DNA of 64,000 bases from Clostridium hydrogeniformans DSM 21757 (GCF_000686705.1 NZ_JMLJ01000003.1:62001-126000), one strand, 5' to 3'; shown: positions 52,433-61,499, counted from the first letter of the stretch. Program-made: numbers and translations. Notes: generated from the letters alone by a model not told the origin.

Positions 52433-52487
52433 ATGTGTTTTATATTAATAATTTTTTTCTATACTTTTAAGAATACCTTTTCTTTTA

Positions 52488-55400
52488 TTACTTTAGATTT
52501 AAAGTATAGCTACCTGCTGTATTAGTATCATGCTTATATACATGAATATAATATTTTCCTGGTTTTCCCTTATAGGTATTCTTTAAAGTATTTCCATTAA
52601 TATTAGCATAGGCAACGTAATTCTTTAAATCACTTTCATGATAAAGAAGCCAATTTACCTTAATATTATCTTGTTTTTCTAATAGTATTTCCACATCGGA
52701 AACACCGTCTGATGTAAAGCTATATATATCTTCGTAGTCATTATCATCAATATATGCATTTACTGTATTACCTTTTTTTATAGCCATAGCCTTGTCAAAG
52801 CTATTGTTACCTTCAACCTCTTTTATAACTCCATCCTCTAGGCTTCCTTTCAGACCTCCAGTTATAGTTAAAGTGTAATCACCTAACTTATTACTATCAT
52901 AATTATATACATTTAAATAGTATCTTCCTGGAGCTAATTTCACCCTATTGATTAGTGAAGTTCCATCTTTTAAAGCATATGCTATATATTTATTAAGATC
53001 TCCTTCTTTATAAAGAGTCCAGTTAATGCCTAATCCATTAGGATTTTTGACATCTATGGTTACTTCTCCATCCTTTTCTACATCAAAGTAGAACTTATCT
53101 GATGAATCTCCCTTAGTAAAGCTAGCTGAAATAGTTTGTCCTGATACTACATCACCATTAGCCTGCTTAAATTCATTATTAGGTTCAGTCTCAATGGTTC
53201 TACCTGATGAATTTCCTTTTACTATTTTCACTTCAAAGACTTTTTCGCTTTGTCCACCTTTATCGTCTGTAACCTTTAAAGTAACCTTATATACTCCCTC
53301 TTTTTCATAGTTATGGGTTCCTTTAACTTCTTTACTTGTTGTTCCATCTCCAAAATCCCATAGGTACTCTTTTATTGTTCCATCTTCATCACGAGATTTT
53401 TCCCCATTAAACTTTATTGATTCGTTAGTTACTCCTGTAGCATCTACTTCTCCATCTGCTATCGGTAACTTATTTTCCACATTAACCTTAGTATCTGTAG
53501 ATAAACCATGGAAATTAACTTTAAACTCATAGTTTCCATCACTATTTACCTTATAGTCAGTAAAATATGCTGTTAAAGTCTTATATCCACTCCATGAACT
53601 ATTTTCTAATTTCTTTAAAACTTCATCAAGGTTTTTATTCATGGTCTTCCAGTCAGCATCTTCATTTGTTGCCTTTCCACCTACAAATGTACCTTGAATA
53701 TTAAAGGTGTTAAAATACATTGATTTATTTATCTCTGTTGTAATGTTATTTAAATCTAAAACTGAATCTATTTCATTAACTATTTCATTATTACTTTTCT
53801 CTGGATGTGATTTTGTATAATCATCTGATACTAGAGGCACTGTTAAGTTATCATAATTTGCTAAAAGATCATCTATATATTTTTGATATTCTTTATTTAA
53901 GTTACTATCTTCACTTAATTCTTTTATATATTTTTTATAATCCTCAGCATTATTTTTCTTAATATAGCTTGTCATCCTTTGTAGCATCTCTACGTTTTTA
54001 TTATACATATAGTTTGAGAATGCAAATCCATAGTGGTAGAAGTCCCATGTTCCATATCTAGAATATAAGAGTTGTTTTAGGGATAATCTACTTGCCTCAT
54101 CTTGATCTAAATAACTAGCTACTGATTGTCTCGGAAGTATTCCTCCTGTACGGGTTGCTCCTGCAAAGAACTCTGCTGTTCCTTCTTCATACCAAGTAAG
54201 AGCGCCATCTTTATAGAACTCTCCTTCATTCCACATTCCTGGAACCACATATCTTGCCTGTAGATAATGAGTGTACTCATGTCTAAATAACTCTTCCAAA
54301 GTGTATCTACTTTCTTCAGGTGTTCTTTCATAAGTAAAGAAAGTTCCTATTCCTTCTATATACATTCCTCCATTATCAGTTTCATATCCATAGAGCTTAA
54401 GATTCATCTCATATTCTTCTGGTGAGTTATAAATTACAACCTTAAGTATATCATCTGGATTACCAGCCTCTAGTGGCTTATCATTTCCAACCACTCTATG
54501 GTATTGAGCTTTAACTTCATTAGCTGCCCAGTAAAGCCTTTTTATCTTTTCTTCTGAAACCTTATCTCCAGCCCTTACTACAAAGGTTCCATTATCAAAT
54601 GTATAATTTTTAGAAAGATACTTTTCTTTTCCTAATTCTTTTAGAGCTTCTAAGTCTATAGCAACTCCATTAGAGTTTTTACCATCAAAGTTTTCATCTA
54701 ACCTTTCTGCAGCAGTGTAATATAAAGAAGATAAATAAGGATATATCATCATAGCATCAGTTAATGCCTTTTGAGATATTCTAGGATCATTTCTAAGATT
54801 ACCCATTCTTCCTGTAAAATATATTCCATTCTCAGCAAACCACTTATTGTCACTTGTTAACCTATTCCCTAGAAGAGCTACTCTTTCTAAAGCTCCTATA
54901 TATCCATCTATTTTTCCATAGAAAATGGTATCCTTAGGTGCCGTTCCATAAAGATCTACATTTACTATTTGGTAGTCTATCCCCTTCATTAATGCGTATA
55001 TTGCTCTTCCCTTGCTGTTCTCTTTAGAATAAGCTGCTAAATTACTATCATATTGATCAAATATTTTAATCACACCATTAACTGTTTCTGGGTTACATAT
55101 GGTATTACCTATAAAGCTACCAAGATTTTCTACAACCTTATCTTGAGTCTTTGTTCCTAAACCAAAATTTGGATTATTTTCTATAGCCTTAATAGCAGGT
55201 ATACATCTATTTTGAAACTCTCTTGTATTTAAATACTTAAGCTGCTGATTATAATATCCAAGATAAAAAGCAGATCTTAAGAATTCAACTACAGTTTCTA
55301 TTCCTTGATCATCTTCCTTTGTATAAGTTTGTCCTATGTTAGTAAGAGCATCTATTAGGGCCTGTACACGATTCTCATTTTTATAGAACTCATAGCTATC

Positions 55401-55814
55401 ATTATTAAACTGGAATAATTCAGGAACGTCCCCATATTTTATAGACTTAATTGTTTTTATTAAATCACTATAACTTAGAGCATTTAACTCCTTAAAGGTA
55501 TATTTCCTTGTTTCACTATAGCTAACGCTTTCTGCTCTTTCTATTCTTTCAGTATCTGAAATTTTCTCCTTACCTAAAACCTTTTCATCATCTAGAACTT
55601 TTTTACCACCAGGTTCTCTATCCTTCTTATTTACCTCTTTACCTAGAACCTTTACCCCATCTTTACTTATCTTCTCTTTACTTACTTCTTTAGCAAAAAC
55701 ACTTACCGTACTATTAGCAATTAACACCGCTGCTATGGTCATCATACTTAAGGACTTAGCAAAACCTTTTCTGCTACATGATGATTTAGTCATTTTTTTA
55801 TAATTTTTACTCAT
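52488..55814 (-). CDS. secreted M9 collagenase, ColG-like (PKD plus two collagen-binding domains)
   Basis: 1108 residues. A signal peptide of about 42 residues (basic start, hydrophobic core, AKEVSKE after VSVFA). An M9 N-terminal activator domain is followed by the gluzincin peptidase: H512-E513-Y-T-H516 and a third zinc ligand at E544 in YEEGTAEFFAG. Then one PKD domain (~795-870; FDWDFGDGTTS-like WDFGDGTTS) and two C-terminal PPC/collagen-binding domains (each about 110 residues, with YYLNVYNYD and YYIHVYKHD). One PKD plus two CBDs is the arrangement of C. histolyticum ColG, and the length (ColG ~1118) agrees. It degrades triple-helical collagen with calcium and zinc. Confidence 0.94.
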   Translation of the reverse strand: MSKNYKKMTKSSCSRKGFAKSLSMMTIAAVLIANSTVSVFAKEVSKEKISKDGVKVLGKEVNKKDREPGGKKVLDDEKVLGKEKISDTERIERAESVSYSETRKYTFKELNALSYSDLIKTIKSIKYGDVPELFQFNNDSYEFYKNENRVQALIDALTNIGQTYTKEDDQGIETVVEFLRSAFYLGYYNQQLKYLNTREFQNRCIPAIKAIENNPNFGLGTKTQDKVVENLGSFIGNTICNPETVNGVIKIFDQYDSNLAAYSKENSKGRAIYALMKGIDYQIVNVDLYGTAPKDTIFYGKIDGYIGALERVALLGNRLTSDNKWFAENGIYFTGRMGNLRNDPRISQKALTDAMMIYPYLSSLYYTAAERLDENFDGKNSNGVAIDLEALKELGKEKYLSKNYTFDNGTFVVRAGDKVSEEKIKRLYWAANEVKAQYHRVVGNDKPLEAGNPDDILKVVIYNSPEEYEMNLKLYGYETDNGGMYIEGIGTFFTYERTPEESRYTLEELFRHEYTHYLQARYVVPGMWNEGEFYKDGALTWYEEGTAEFFAGATRTGGILPRQSVASYLDQDEASRLSLKQLLYSRYGTWDFYHYGFAFSNYMYNKNVEMLQRMTSYIKKNNAEDYKKYIKELSEDSNLNKEYQKYIDDLLANYDNLTVPLVSDDYTKSHPEKSNNEIVNEIDSVLDLNNITTEINKSMYFNTFNIQGTFVGGKATNEDADWKTMNKNLDEVLKKLENSSWSGYKTLTAYFTDYKVNSDGNYEFKVNFHGLSTDTKVNVENKLPIADGEVDATGVTNESIKFNGEKSRDEDGTIKEYLWDFGDGTTSKEVKGTHNYEKEGVYKVTLKVTDDKGGQSEKVFEVKIVKGNSSGRTIETEPNNEFKQANGDVVSGQTISASFTKGDSSDKFYFDVEKDGEVTIDVKNPNGLGINWTLYKEGDLNKYIAYALKDGTSLINRVKLAPGRYYLNVYNYDSNKLGDYTLTITGGLKGSLEDGVIKEVEGNNSFDKAMAIKKGNTVNAYIDDNDYEDIYSFTSDGVSDVEILLEKQDNIKVNWLLYHESDLKNYVAYANINGNTLKNTYKGKPGKYYIHVYKHDTNTAGSYTLNLK

Positions 55815-55902
55815 TTTTTCTCCCCCTTTTTATTAATTAAAAGTTGTTAATTAAAAATTATTAAGCAAAAATTATTTTTTCATTTTTCACTTCCTTTCTT
55901 TG

Positions 55903-55950
55903 TATATTCCATATTATAAATAATTATATAAGATATGGAATATAAATCAA
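55903..55950 (-). promoter_or_regulatory. collagenase promoter overlapped by a 12-bp inverted repeat
   Basis: On the minus strand TTGATT (55950-55945) and TATAAT (55928-55923) are 16 bp apart. TATATTCCATAT (55903-55914) and ATATGGAATATA (55933-55944) form a perfect inverted repeat; one arm lies in the promoter spacer and the other just past the -10, as expected of an operator or early-transcript hairpin. Start of the gene is about 100 bp downstream. Confidence 0.55.
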
Positions 55951-56144
55951 CATTTTTCGTTCGACTTTAATAATAATTTTATTTTCATTAAACTTATCGT
56001 TCAGAGATTCATTTTATTGATAGTATATTTAATTAAAATATTTTTTAAATTCTATTTAACTTAAAAATAAATATATTTTTTAAAGTTAAATATCTTTATA
56101 ACCCTTTATATTCAATGGCTATAGTCTCTCTTTTCATATATGCA
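55951..56144. other. AT-rich gene-free region upstream of the collagenase promoter
   Basis: Part of a ~470-bp gap between collagenase and the ribH relic. No open frame with a ribosome binding site; no VirR-type direct repeats of CCAGTTNTNCAC found. Confidence 0.3.
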
Positions 56145-56197
56145 AAAAAATAAATCCATAACTAAAGCATATACATCTTAGCTATGGATTTGTTTTT
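56145..56197. terminator. bidirectional terminator after the ribH relic
   Basis: AAATCCATAACTAA (56152-56165) pairs with TTAGCTATGGATTT (56178-56191), flanked by A-run and GTTTTTATT. Lies about 90 bp beyond the relic's stop, consistent with it once being a normal transcription unit. Confidence 0.8.
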
Positions 56198-56286
56198 ATT
56201 GATATACAATATATTAAAAATTTCATTTTTTCAACTATTATGTCAATTTTTCTTTGTACTACTTTACCTTATTACAGTGAAGAAAC

Positions 56287-56454
56287 TTATATACTTTTTA
56301 TTAAGTTAGCCCTTTCTATGGCAGTAGTTGCAGCTTCCAAGCCCTTATTTCCTCTCTTAGTTCCTGCTCTTTCTATAGCTTGTTCAATATTTTCTGTTGT
56401 AAGAACTCCAAACTTTAACTCATCATTAATAAGTTTTCCATCATATATTCTCAT
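56287..56454 (-). pseudogene. ribH: internally deleted lumazine synthase (ribH) relic
   Basis: An intact 55-codon frame from ATG 56454 (AAAGGAGG, spacer 8). It begins [16 protein letters not shown], the usual N-terminus of 6,7-dimethyl-8-ribityllumazine synthase, and then jumps in frame to [19 protein letters not shown] and [20 protein letters not shown], the usual C-terminus. About 95-100 central residues, including substrate-binding and catalytic parts, are missing (family length ~155). The join falls at a repeated FG (KFG / xxFG), suggesting recombination between short repeats. It could make a small peptide but not an active enzyme. No other rib genes are here. Confidence 0.85.
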
Positions 56455-56549
56455 AACTACTCCCTCCTTTTCTATCACATATTTATATAATCTTAATATC
56501 ATATATTATAAACCATATTATAAATTATAATTACAAGGAGAGATTAGCT

Positions 56550-56732
56550 ATGGATGAATCTAAACTTTATGATAAATACGAAGAATTTGAAAAATATGAA
56601 GCTCCATCTTCAAGGCCTTGTAATAAACATGATAATCATTATAAAAAAGATGAATGCGGGGAAATAAAAATCTATACTCATGCAGTTCATATTCATGTTA
56701 ATTGTAAGCACTCCAAATATTGTAGAGATTAA
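56550..56732 (+). CDS. 60-residue Cys/His-rich protein, unknown
   Basis: ATG 56550 follows AAGGAGAG. Acidic-aromatic N-terminus (MDESKLYDKYEEFEKYE), then four Cys (C24, C36, C52, C58) and six His (27, 30, 44, 47, 49, 54), including HAVHIHVNCKHSKYC. This could bind a metal, for example zinc. A solid terminator follows at 56755-56800. I recognise no family. Confidence 0.65.
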   Translation: MDESKLYDKYEEFEKYEAPSSRPCNKHDNHYKKDECGEIKIYTHAVHIHVNCKHSKYCRD

Positions 56733-56754
56733 TAATAGTTATATATATTTTTTT

Positions 56755-56800
56755 AGGATGTAAAATTTATTTATTAAAATGGATTTTACATCCTTTTATT
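56755..56800 (+). terminator. terminator after the Cys/His-rich protein gene
   Basis: AGGATGTAAAAT (56755-56766) pairs with ATTTTACATCCT (56783-56794), followed by TTTATTTTAT. Clear intrinsic terminator. A further hairpin, AGGTAAATT/AATTTACCT at about 56818-56838, faces the leftward gene at 56893. Confidence 0.82.
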
Positions 56801-56892
56801 TTATAAATATAGAAACAGGTAAATTATAAAATTTACCTGCTTAAAGCTTAATTCTTTTTTACCTTCTACTATTATTTAATTCACTATATTCA

Positions 56893-57165
56893 TTAATTTA
56901 ACTCATCCAAAATTTCATCAAACTTTCTTATATCAGTCCAATCATAATAATTAATATTTTCCTTACTATGATATATTTGAAAATCCTCTAATGTTATTTC
57001 ATACTCCTTTTCAAAATCAATTTGAAGAAACATATTAGAATTCTCTCCTATATACATATTAGTCACTTCTCCGTATTGAATATCCTCACTGTCATAGTAA
57101 AAATATACTCCACTACTAGTTAAAATATTATAAACTTCTATTAGCTGCTTTTTCTTATCCTCCAT
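56893..57165 (-). CDS. 90-residue acidic protein, unknown
   Basis: ATG 57165 lies 11 bp inside the end of the DUF3810 gene and is preceded by AAAAGGAG. The protein is acidic, starts MEDKKKQLIEVYNILTSSG and has aromatic residues spread through (YFYYDSEDIQYGE, YYDWTDIRKFDE). No membrane helix, signal or metal motif. The overlap implies coupled expression with the zinc peptidase, hinting at a functional link. No family recognised. Confidence 0.65.
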   Translation of the reverse strand: MEDKKKQLIEVYNILTSSGVYFYYDSEDIQYGEVTNMYIGENSNMFLQIDFEKEYEITLEDFQIYHSKENINYYDWTDIRKFDEILDELN

Positions 57166-58252
57166 AATAGTCTCCTTTTAATTTTTTCTTATATTCTGCC
57201 ATAAGAAGATCCACCATTCTTCCATAGCTTTCTACACCGTCACCTTGTCCATTAGATTTTAAGTAATTACTATTGACCTTACTGGCATATTCTTCTACAC
57301 TTCCTTCATATTTACTCCAAAATTCACTTTGATAGTTTAAATCTCTTCTTACCTTCCGAGAATATTTACTTTTTATATTTTTATAAGCTTCCATGTCCTT
57401 GTCTCCTAAGGCATTTACAGAATGTATTAATCCTAACATTATTCCCGAATATTGAAACTCTTTTCTTGGATGATTTACTCCTCCAACATAAGCAATATAA
57501 TTAGCTTCATCTTCCCTTGCAAACCCTCTTTGGTGAGCCATCTCATGTAAAACTGTAGATGGTAACATCATATCTGTTATGTTTACATTTACGTTGGCCT
57601 CTCCTGTATAAGGCATATATATTCCTGTTATACCTGTATAAGTCATAGGCTTTGATAATATAATTCCTTTAGCTAATCCATACTCCCCATCTAATTCTTT
57701 TATATTTTCACTAAGATTTTCATAGGATATTTTTCCCTCTTTAAAAACCTCTTTACTGCTTAACTGGAGTTTCATAACTCCATTAGAATCCTCATCTAAT
57801 TCTTCCCTAAGGGCATTAGCTCTCTCTACTAGGCTTAAGCATAAATTATATAAATCTTCTTTAGATGATTTTTCTACAGGTAAATTAATTATATTACTTA
57901 ATGGAAGTCTGTAATAATTAAATCCCCACATAACCATAAATAAAAAATACAAAAGAGATAAATAAGAAGTTATATTAAGTATGCTATTAGGTAATTCTTT
58001 TTTATTAAAATTTCTAAGTAATTTTATAATAAGAATAATTAAAGTTATAGATAAAATCCCAACTAAAAACTCAGCTAAAGAAAAAGGAAAAACTCCTGTA
58101 ACTTTACTTAATATTTTTATTAAAAACTTATTTATCCCTTTAGAATAGTAATTTTCTATTACATAAGGATAATTTTTTAGAATGGTTTTTAAAATTAAAA
58201 TTCCTGGAGTTAAAAAACTTATTATTATTTTTATTTTAAAAGACTTTTTCAT
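57155..58252 (-). CDS. DUF3810 membrane-anchored zinc peptidase-like protein
   Basis: 365 residues, ATG 58252 behind AGGAGG. Three membrane segments in the first ~115 residues, then an extracytoplasmic domain with the zinc motif VLHEMAHQRGF (H236, E237, H240) and a following acidic FAREDEANYIAYVGG that could give the third ligand. This is the arrangement of DUF3810. An active peptidase is likely but not proven for the family; substrate unknown, probably at the cell envelope. Followed by the overlapping 90-residue gene. Confidence 0.83.
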   Translation of the reverse strand: MKKSFKIKIIISFLTPGILILKTILKNYPYVIENYYSKGINKFLIKILSKVTGVFPFSLAEFLVGILSITLIILIIKLLRNFNKKELPNSILNITSYLSLLYFLFMVMWGFNYYRLPLSNIINLPVEKSSKEDLYNLCLSLVERANALREELDEDSNGVMKLQLSSKEVFKEGKISYENLSENIKELDGEYGLAKGIILSKPMTYTGITGIYMPYTGEANVNVNITDMMLPSTVLHEMAHQRGFAREDEANYIAYVGGVNHPRKEFQYSGIMLGLIHSVNALGDKDMEAYKNIKSKYSRKVRRDLNYQSEFWSKYEGSVEEYASKVNSNYLKSNGQGDGVESYGRMVDLLMAEYKKKLKGDYYGG

Positions 58253-58455
58253 TTTTCCTCCTAAAATTTATACATATACTTTACACTTCTTCTAAATCAT
58301 ACTATTAACTTTAAAAGTAATATTTTAAAGTACTATAGGGTTATTTACACCCCTACCTAATATCATATAAATTACCGGTATCTTTCAATGAATAAGTTAA
58401 GTATTTATATTAAAACCCTATAAGGTTATTTATTTTAAATTAATAAAATCTCATA

Positions 58456-59463
58456 TTACTTAAACTTTACCTTGTCCTTAAATTCATTTTTTATAAACTT
58501 ATATATCATTCTATTATCTTCTACATTGGCCTTTATGCTATTTATAAAAACTACATCTTTAATATTTTCACTACTTAAAATATGGCTTTGCACTATTATA
58601 AACTCCTCTTTAGTTAATAATTCTTGTATAAACTTAATTTCCTTGTATCCTAGACATATCTTGTCCTCATCTGATATTCTCCTATGTTCTATTAATGTAT
58701 TTAATTCATTTATTCTATGTTTTTCTATATTTATATGTTTTATAAATATTTCTCTTAAAAATTTCTTTTTTATTTTTATTTCTAAACCTAAAGAAAGAAA
58801 TTCTTTTAAGGTGTTAAAATATTTATCTATAGGAATTCTAACTCTACTTAAGATAATCTTTTGAGAACTAGGAACTCTATTATCTTCAGGAGAAGATATA
58901 TTAATAATTCCAACTCCAGAAATATATTTTTCTTTTATAGTTTTACTAGGACTTTTCATTGTAATACTTACTTTTTCTTTATTATCTTTAAGATTTAAAA
59001 ATAATAACTCATTAGAAAATGTGAAATGTCCTATAAATCTTTTATTGGTATTTAATATTTCAAAATCTGTTTCTCCCTTATAATTTATGTTAATTACCCC
59101 TTCTTGAATAAGACCTTCTTTTAATGAATTAGAATCTACTACAAAAAAGTAAGTATAATATTTTCCCACAAATTTATTATATACTCCCTCTATTTGTTGC
59201 TTTTTAACTCCTTCTCTCTTATTCTCTCTAAGGTTTATAGTAAAAAAATCATTTATAGAAATATTATTTTCCTTGCATATCTTATATATAAATGCTATTG
59301 ATGGTTTAGTATTTCCTTTTATATAGGTATTTAAAGTATTTACCCTTATATCTAGCTTACTAGCTGCTAAGGTTTGACTCCCTCTATAATTATTTTCAAC
59401 TATCCATATTGTGTTGTTTTTTATATTTCTTATAATATCTTCTTCAAAGCTGTAATAACTCAC
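58456..59463 (-). CDS. XRE-like N-terminal HTH protein with uncharacterised C-terminus
   Basis: 335 residues from GTG 59463, preceded by AAGGAGGGG. Residues ~10-75 read as a helix-turn-helix of the XRE kind (GSQTLAASKLDIRVNTLNTYIKGNTKPSIAFIYKICKE). The remaining 260 residues are rich in beta-type and Lys/Asn/Ile sequence with no family that I recognise, and no membrane helix. It may be a ligand-binding regulator. It is divergent from the MraY-like gene at 59719 (256-bp gap), which is a possible target. Confidence 0.7.
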   Translation of the reverse strand: MSYYSFEEDIIRNIKNNTIWIVENNYRGSQTLAASKLDIRVNTLNTYIKGNTKPSIAFIYKICKENNISINDFFTINLRENKREGVKKQQIEGVYNKFVGKYYTYFFVVDSNSLKEGLIQEGVININYKGETDFEILNTNKRFIGHFTFSNELLFLNLKDNKEKVSITMKSPSKTIKEKYISGVGIINISSPEDNRVPSSQKIILSRVRIPIDKYFNTLKEFLSLGLEIKIKKKFLREIFIKHINIEKHRINELNTLIEHRRISDEDKICLGYKEIKFIQELLTKEEFIIVQSHILSSENIKDVVFINSIKANVEDNRMIYKFIKNEFKDKVKFK

Positions 59464-59718
59464 CTTTTCCCCTCCTTAGAAACCCTATCTTATATATCAT
59501 ATTTTTTCAATAAGTTGAAAAATCTTAACTACTATTTTACTAAATATTTTCTATTTAACAAAGTGATATTTTTTCTTATACCTTGTATTCCTTATTTACC
59601 AAGGTTTTACCTATTCCTACCCTAAAATCTATTTCAGGAATTTGAAATAACCTTTACTTAATATTTATATAACTTACAATAAAAAATGTATTTATCAATA
59701 TTTTAGGAGGTGGTTTTA

Positions 59719-60690
59719 ATGAACCATATTATTCTCTTTACTCTTATAAGCTTTTTTATTTCTATGGTCTCTTACTCTCTAATTCTTCCTATATTTAAAC
59801 TATTAAAATTTAGTCAGCCTATAAATGAAGAAGCTCCTAAGAACCACAAGAAAAAGACTGGGGTTCTTACCATGGGGGGAATTATTTTTATTCTTTCTTC
59901 TGTTTTACTATCAATGATTTTTTTAGGATACAAAAATGTTGAAGTATTAATTTGCATCTTATCTCTTTTACTATTTGGCGCCGTAGGATTTATAGATGAT
60001 GTATTAAAAATATGTGGTAGACATAATAAGGGACTCTCTCCCTTTCAAAAACTTGTACTATTAATAATAGTATCTGGTTTCTTATCTTTTTTTACTTATT
60101 TTAATCCCTCTATTAGTAAAGAAATATTTATTCCTTTTATCCCTAGATTCCTTAATCTTGGAATATATTATATTCCTTTTACCCTATTCTTCTATTTATC
60201 CACAACTAATGCAGTAAACTTAACTGATGGCGTTGATGGACTTGTCACTACATTAATCTTAATTATATTAACATTCTTCACAGTGATAAGCATAATTACA
60301 AATCATTATAATTTAGCCCTATTTTCCTCTATTCTTTGTGGATCACTATTAGGATTTTTAAAATTTAATTCTTATCCCGCTAAAATAATTATGGGAGATA
60401 CTGGCTCACTAGCCCTTGGAGGTATTATTTCTTCAATAGCACTAATACTAAATTTACAAATAACAATATTAATTGTAGGTCTTATATTTGTAATTGAAGT
60501 TTTATCTGTAATAATACAAGTTATATTTTTTAAGATAACAGGTAGAAAACTCTTTCCTATGACACCTATTCATCATTCTTTTGAACTTAAAGGATGGCAT
60601 GAAAGTAAAATCCTTTCCCTATTTTCAATAATTACCCTTATTCTTTGCTTAATATGTACCCTTATTATCAATAAATATATGCTTATATAA
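59719..60690 (+). CDS. MraY-like phospho-sugar transferase (second MraY paralogue)
   Basis: 323 residues from ATG 59719 (AGGAGG, spacer 8); a GTG 9 bases upstream overlaps the binding site. About ten membrane helices. MraY marks: KKKTGVLTMGGI, the Mg-binding DD in GFIDDVLKI, NAVNLTDGVDGL and MGDTGSLALGG. The cytoplasmic loop reads MTPIHHSFELKGWHES where MraY has IHHHFELKGW, so the third His is Ser. MraY attaches phospho-MurNAc-pentapeptide to undecaprenyl phosphate. As it is outside any cell-wall cluster and has the altered His motif, it may use another sugar. Own terminator. Confidence 0.85.
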   Translation: MNHIILFTLISFFISMVSYSLILPIFKLLKFSQPINEEAPKNHKKKTGVLTMGGIIFILSSVLLSMIFLGYKNVEVLICILSLLLFGAVGFIDDVLKICGRHNKGLSPFQKLVLLIIVSGFLSFFTYFNPSISKEIFIPFIPRFLNLGIYYIPFTLFFYLSTTNAVNLTDGVDGLVTTLILIILTFFTVISIITNHYNLALFSSILCGSLLGFLKFNSYPAKIIMGDTGSLALGGIISSIALILNLQITILIVGLIFVIEVLSVIIQVIFFKITGRKLFPMTPIHHSFELKGWHESKILSLFSIITLILCLICTLIINKYMLI

Positions 60691-60724
60691 ATAAAAGTAA
60701 AATAGGTGTCTAAAACATTTATAT

Positions 60725-60768
60725 AAAAATAGAGTAAGGTATTTAAACTACACCTTACTCTATTTTTA
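60725..60768. terminator. strong bidirectional terminator
   Basis: AAAAATAGAGTAAGGT pairs with ACCTTACTCTATTTTT, a 16-bp perfect stem including A/T tracts. Serves the rightward MraY-like gene and the leftward VTT-domain gene. Confidence 0.9.
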
Positions 60769-60800
60769 TGACTAATACTTATTAAAGTATATATAAACTT

Positions 60801-61364
60801 TTAATCCTTTGACTCCTCTTTACTTTTAATTGTAAACCCTATAAGAACTAAAGCCAATAATGTTATAATAAGCCTTGGCAGATTACTATTTATATTTATA
60901 ACATCATAACTTATTAATACTTCCAAGGCAATGGAAGGTGCCTTTCCAGCAAAAGTAGCCATAAGAAATATACTAAGGTTAATATTACTAACTGATGAAG
61001 CTAAGGTTACAACTCCAGATGGAACAAAAGGTATAAGTCTTCCTTCTAAAACTAACATACCGGCCTTATTTCCCTTAGACTCTAATATCTTATCTACAAC
61101 CCTATATTTTCCTTTTATTGTATGGACCTTATTTTTAAAGGTCTTTCTATAAATATAAAAGGACACTCCTGCCCCTATAACTTCCCCCATTAAAGATATA
61201 ATAAATCCATAATAAACTCCAAAAAACATTATATTAGCTCCAGTTATAAAAACTGAAGGAAGTACTCCTAATACCGCTATTAAAGTACTTATTCCTATAC
61301 TTAAAGGAATTGCTATATAACTAAAATCATTTAAAATTTGTAAAATTCCCTCTGTACTAAACAT
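60801..61364 (-). CDS. VTT-domain (TVP38/DedA-like) membrane protein
   Basis: 187 residues, ATG 61364 behind AAGGAGA. About five membrane segments with the SNARE-associated/VTT pattern: GANIMFFGVYYGFIISLMGEVIGAGVSFYIYR, then EGRLIPFVPSGVVTLASSVSNI. Members are thought to move lipids or lipid-linked carriers (DedA proteins include undecaprenyl phosphate flippases). This is shorter than typical TVP38 proteins by about 15-30 residues. Between an MraY-like transferase and the lrg genes, it may share an envelope theme; that is inference. Confidence 0.82.
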   Translation of the reverse strand: MFSTEGILQILNDFSYIAIPLSIGISTLIAVLGVLPSVFITGANIMFFGVYYGFIISLMGEVIGAGVSFYIYRKTFKNKVHTIKGKYRVVDKILESKGNKAGMLVLEGRLIPFVPSGVVTLASSVSNINLSIFLMATFAGKAPSIALEVLISYDVININSNLPRLIITLLALVLIGFTIKSKEESKD

Positions 61365-61452
61365 TTTATCTCCTTATAAAGTTTTTTCTTAATTATATAA
61401 AAATAAAGGATATATTTCTAGTAAATATTCTTTTCAAAATTAATTTATAATA

Positions 61453-61499
61453 TAAAAAAGGATGAAAAACTACCATTTAAGCTTTTCATCCATTTTTTA
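61453..61499 (-). terminator. terminator of the lrgAB operon
   Basis: GGATGAAAA (61460-61468) pairs with TTTTCATCC (61483-61491), with A-run before and T-run after, so bidirectional. About 105 bp past the lrgB stop. Confidence 0.82.

Noticed and set aside
54119-54331. 70-codon frame inside the collagenase gene
   Set aside because: Same strand but a different frame across the catalytic region; it is a shadow of strong coding sequence.
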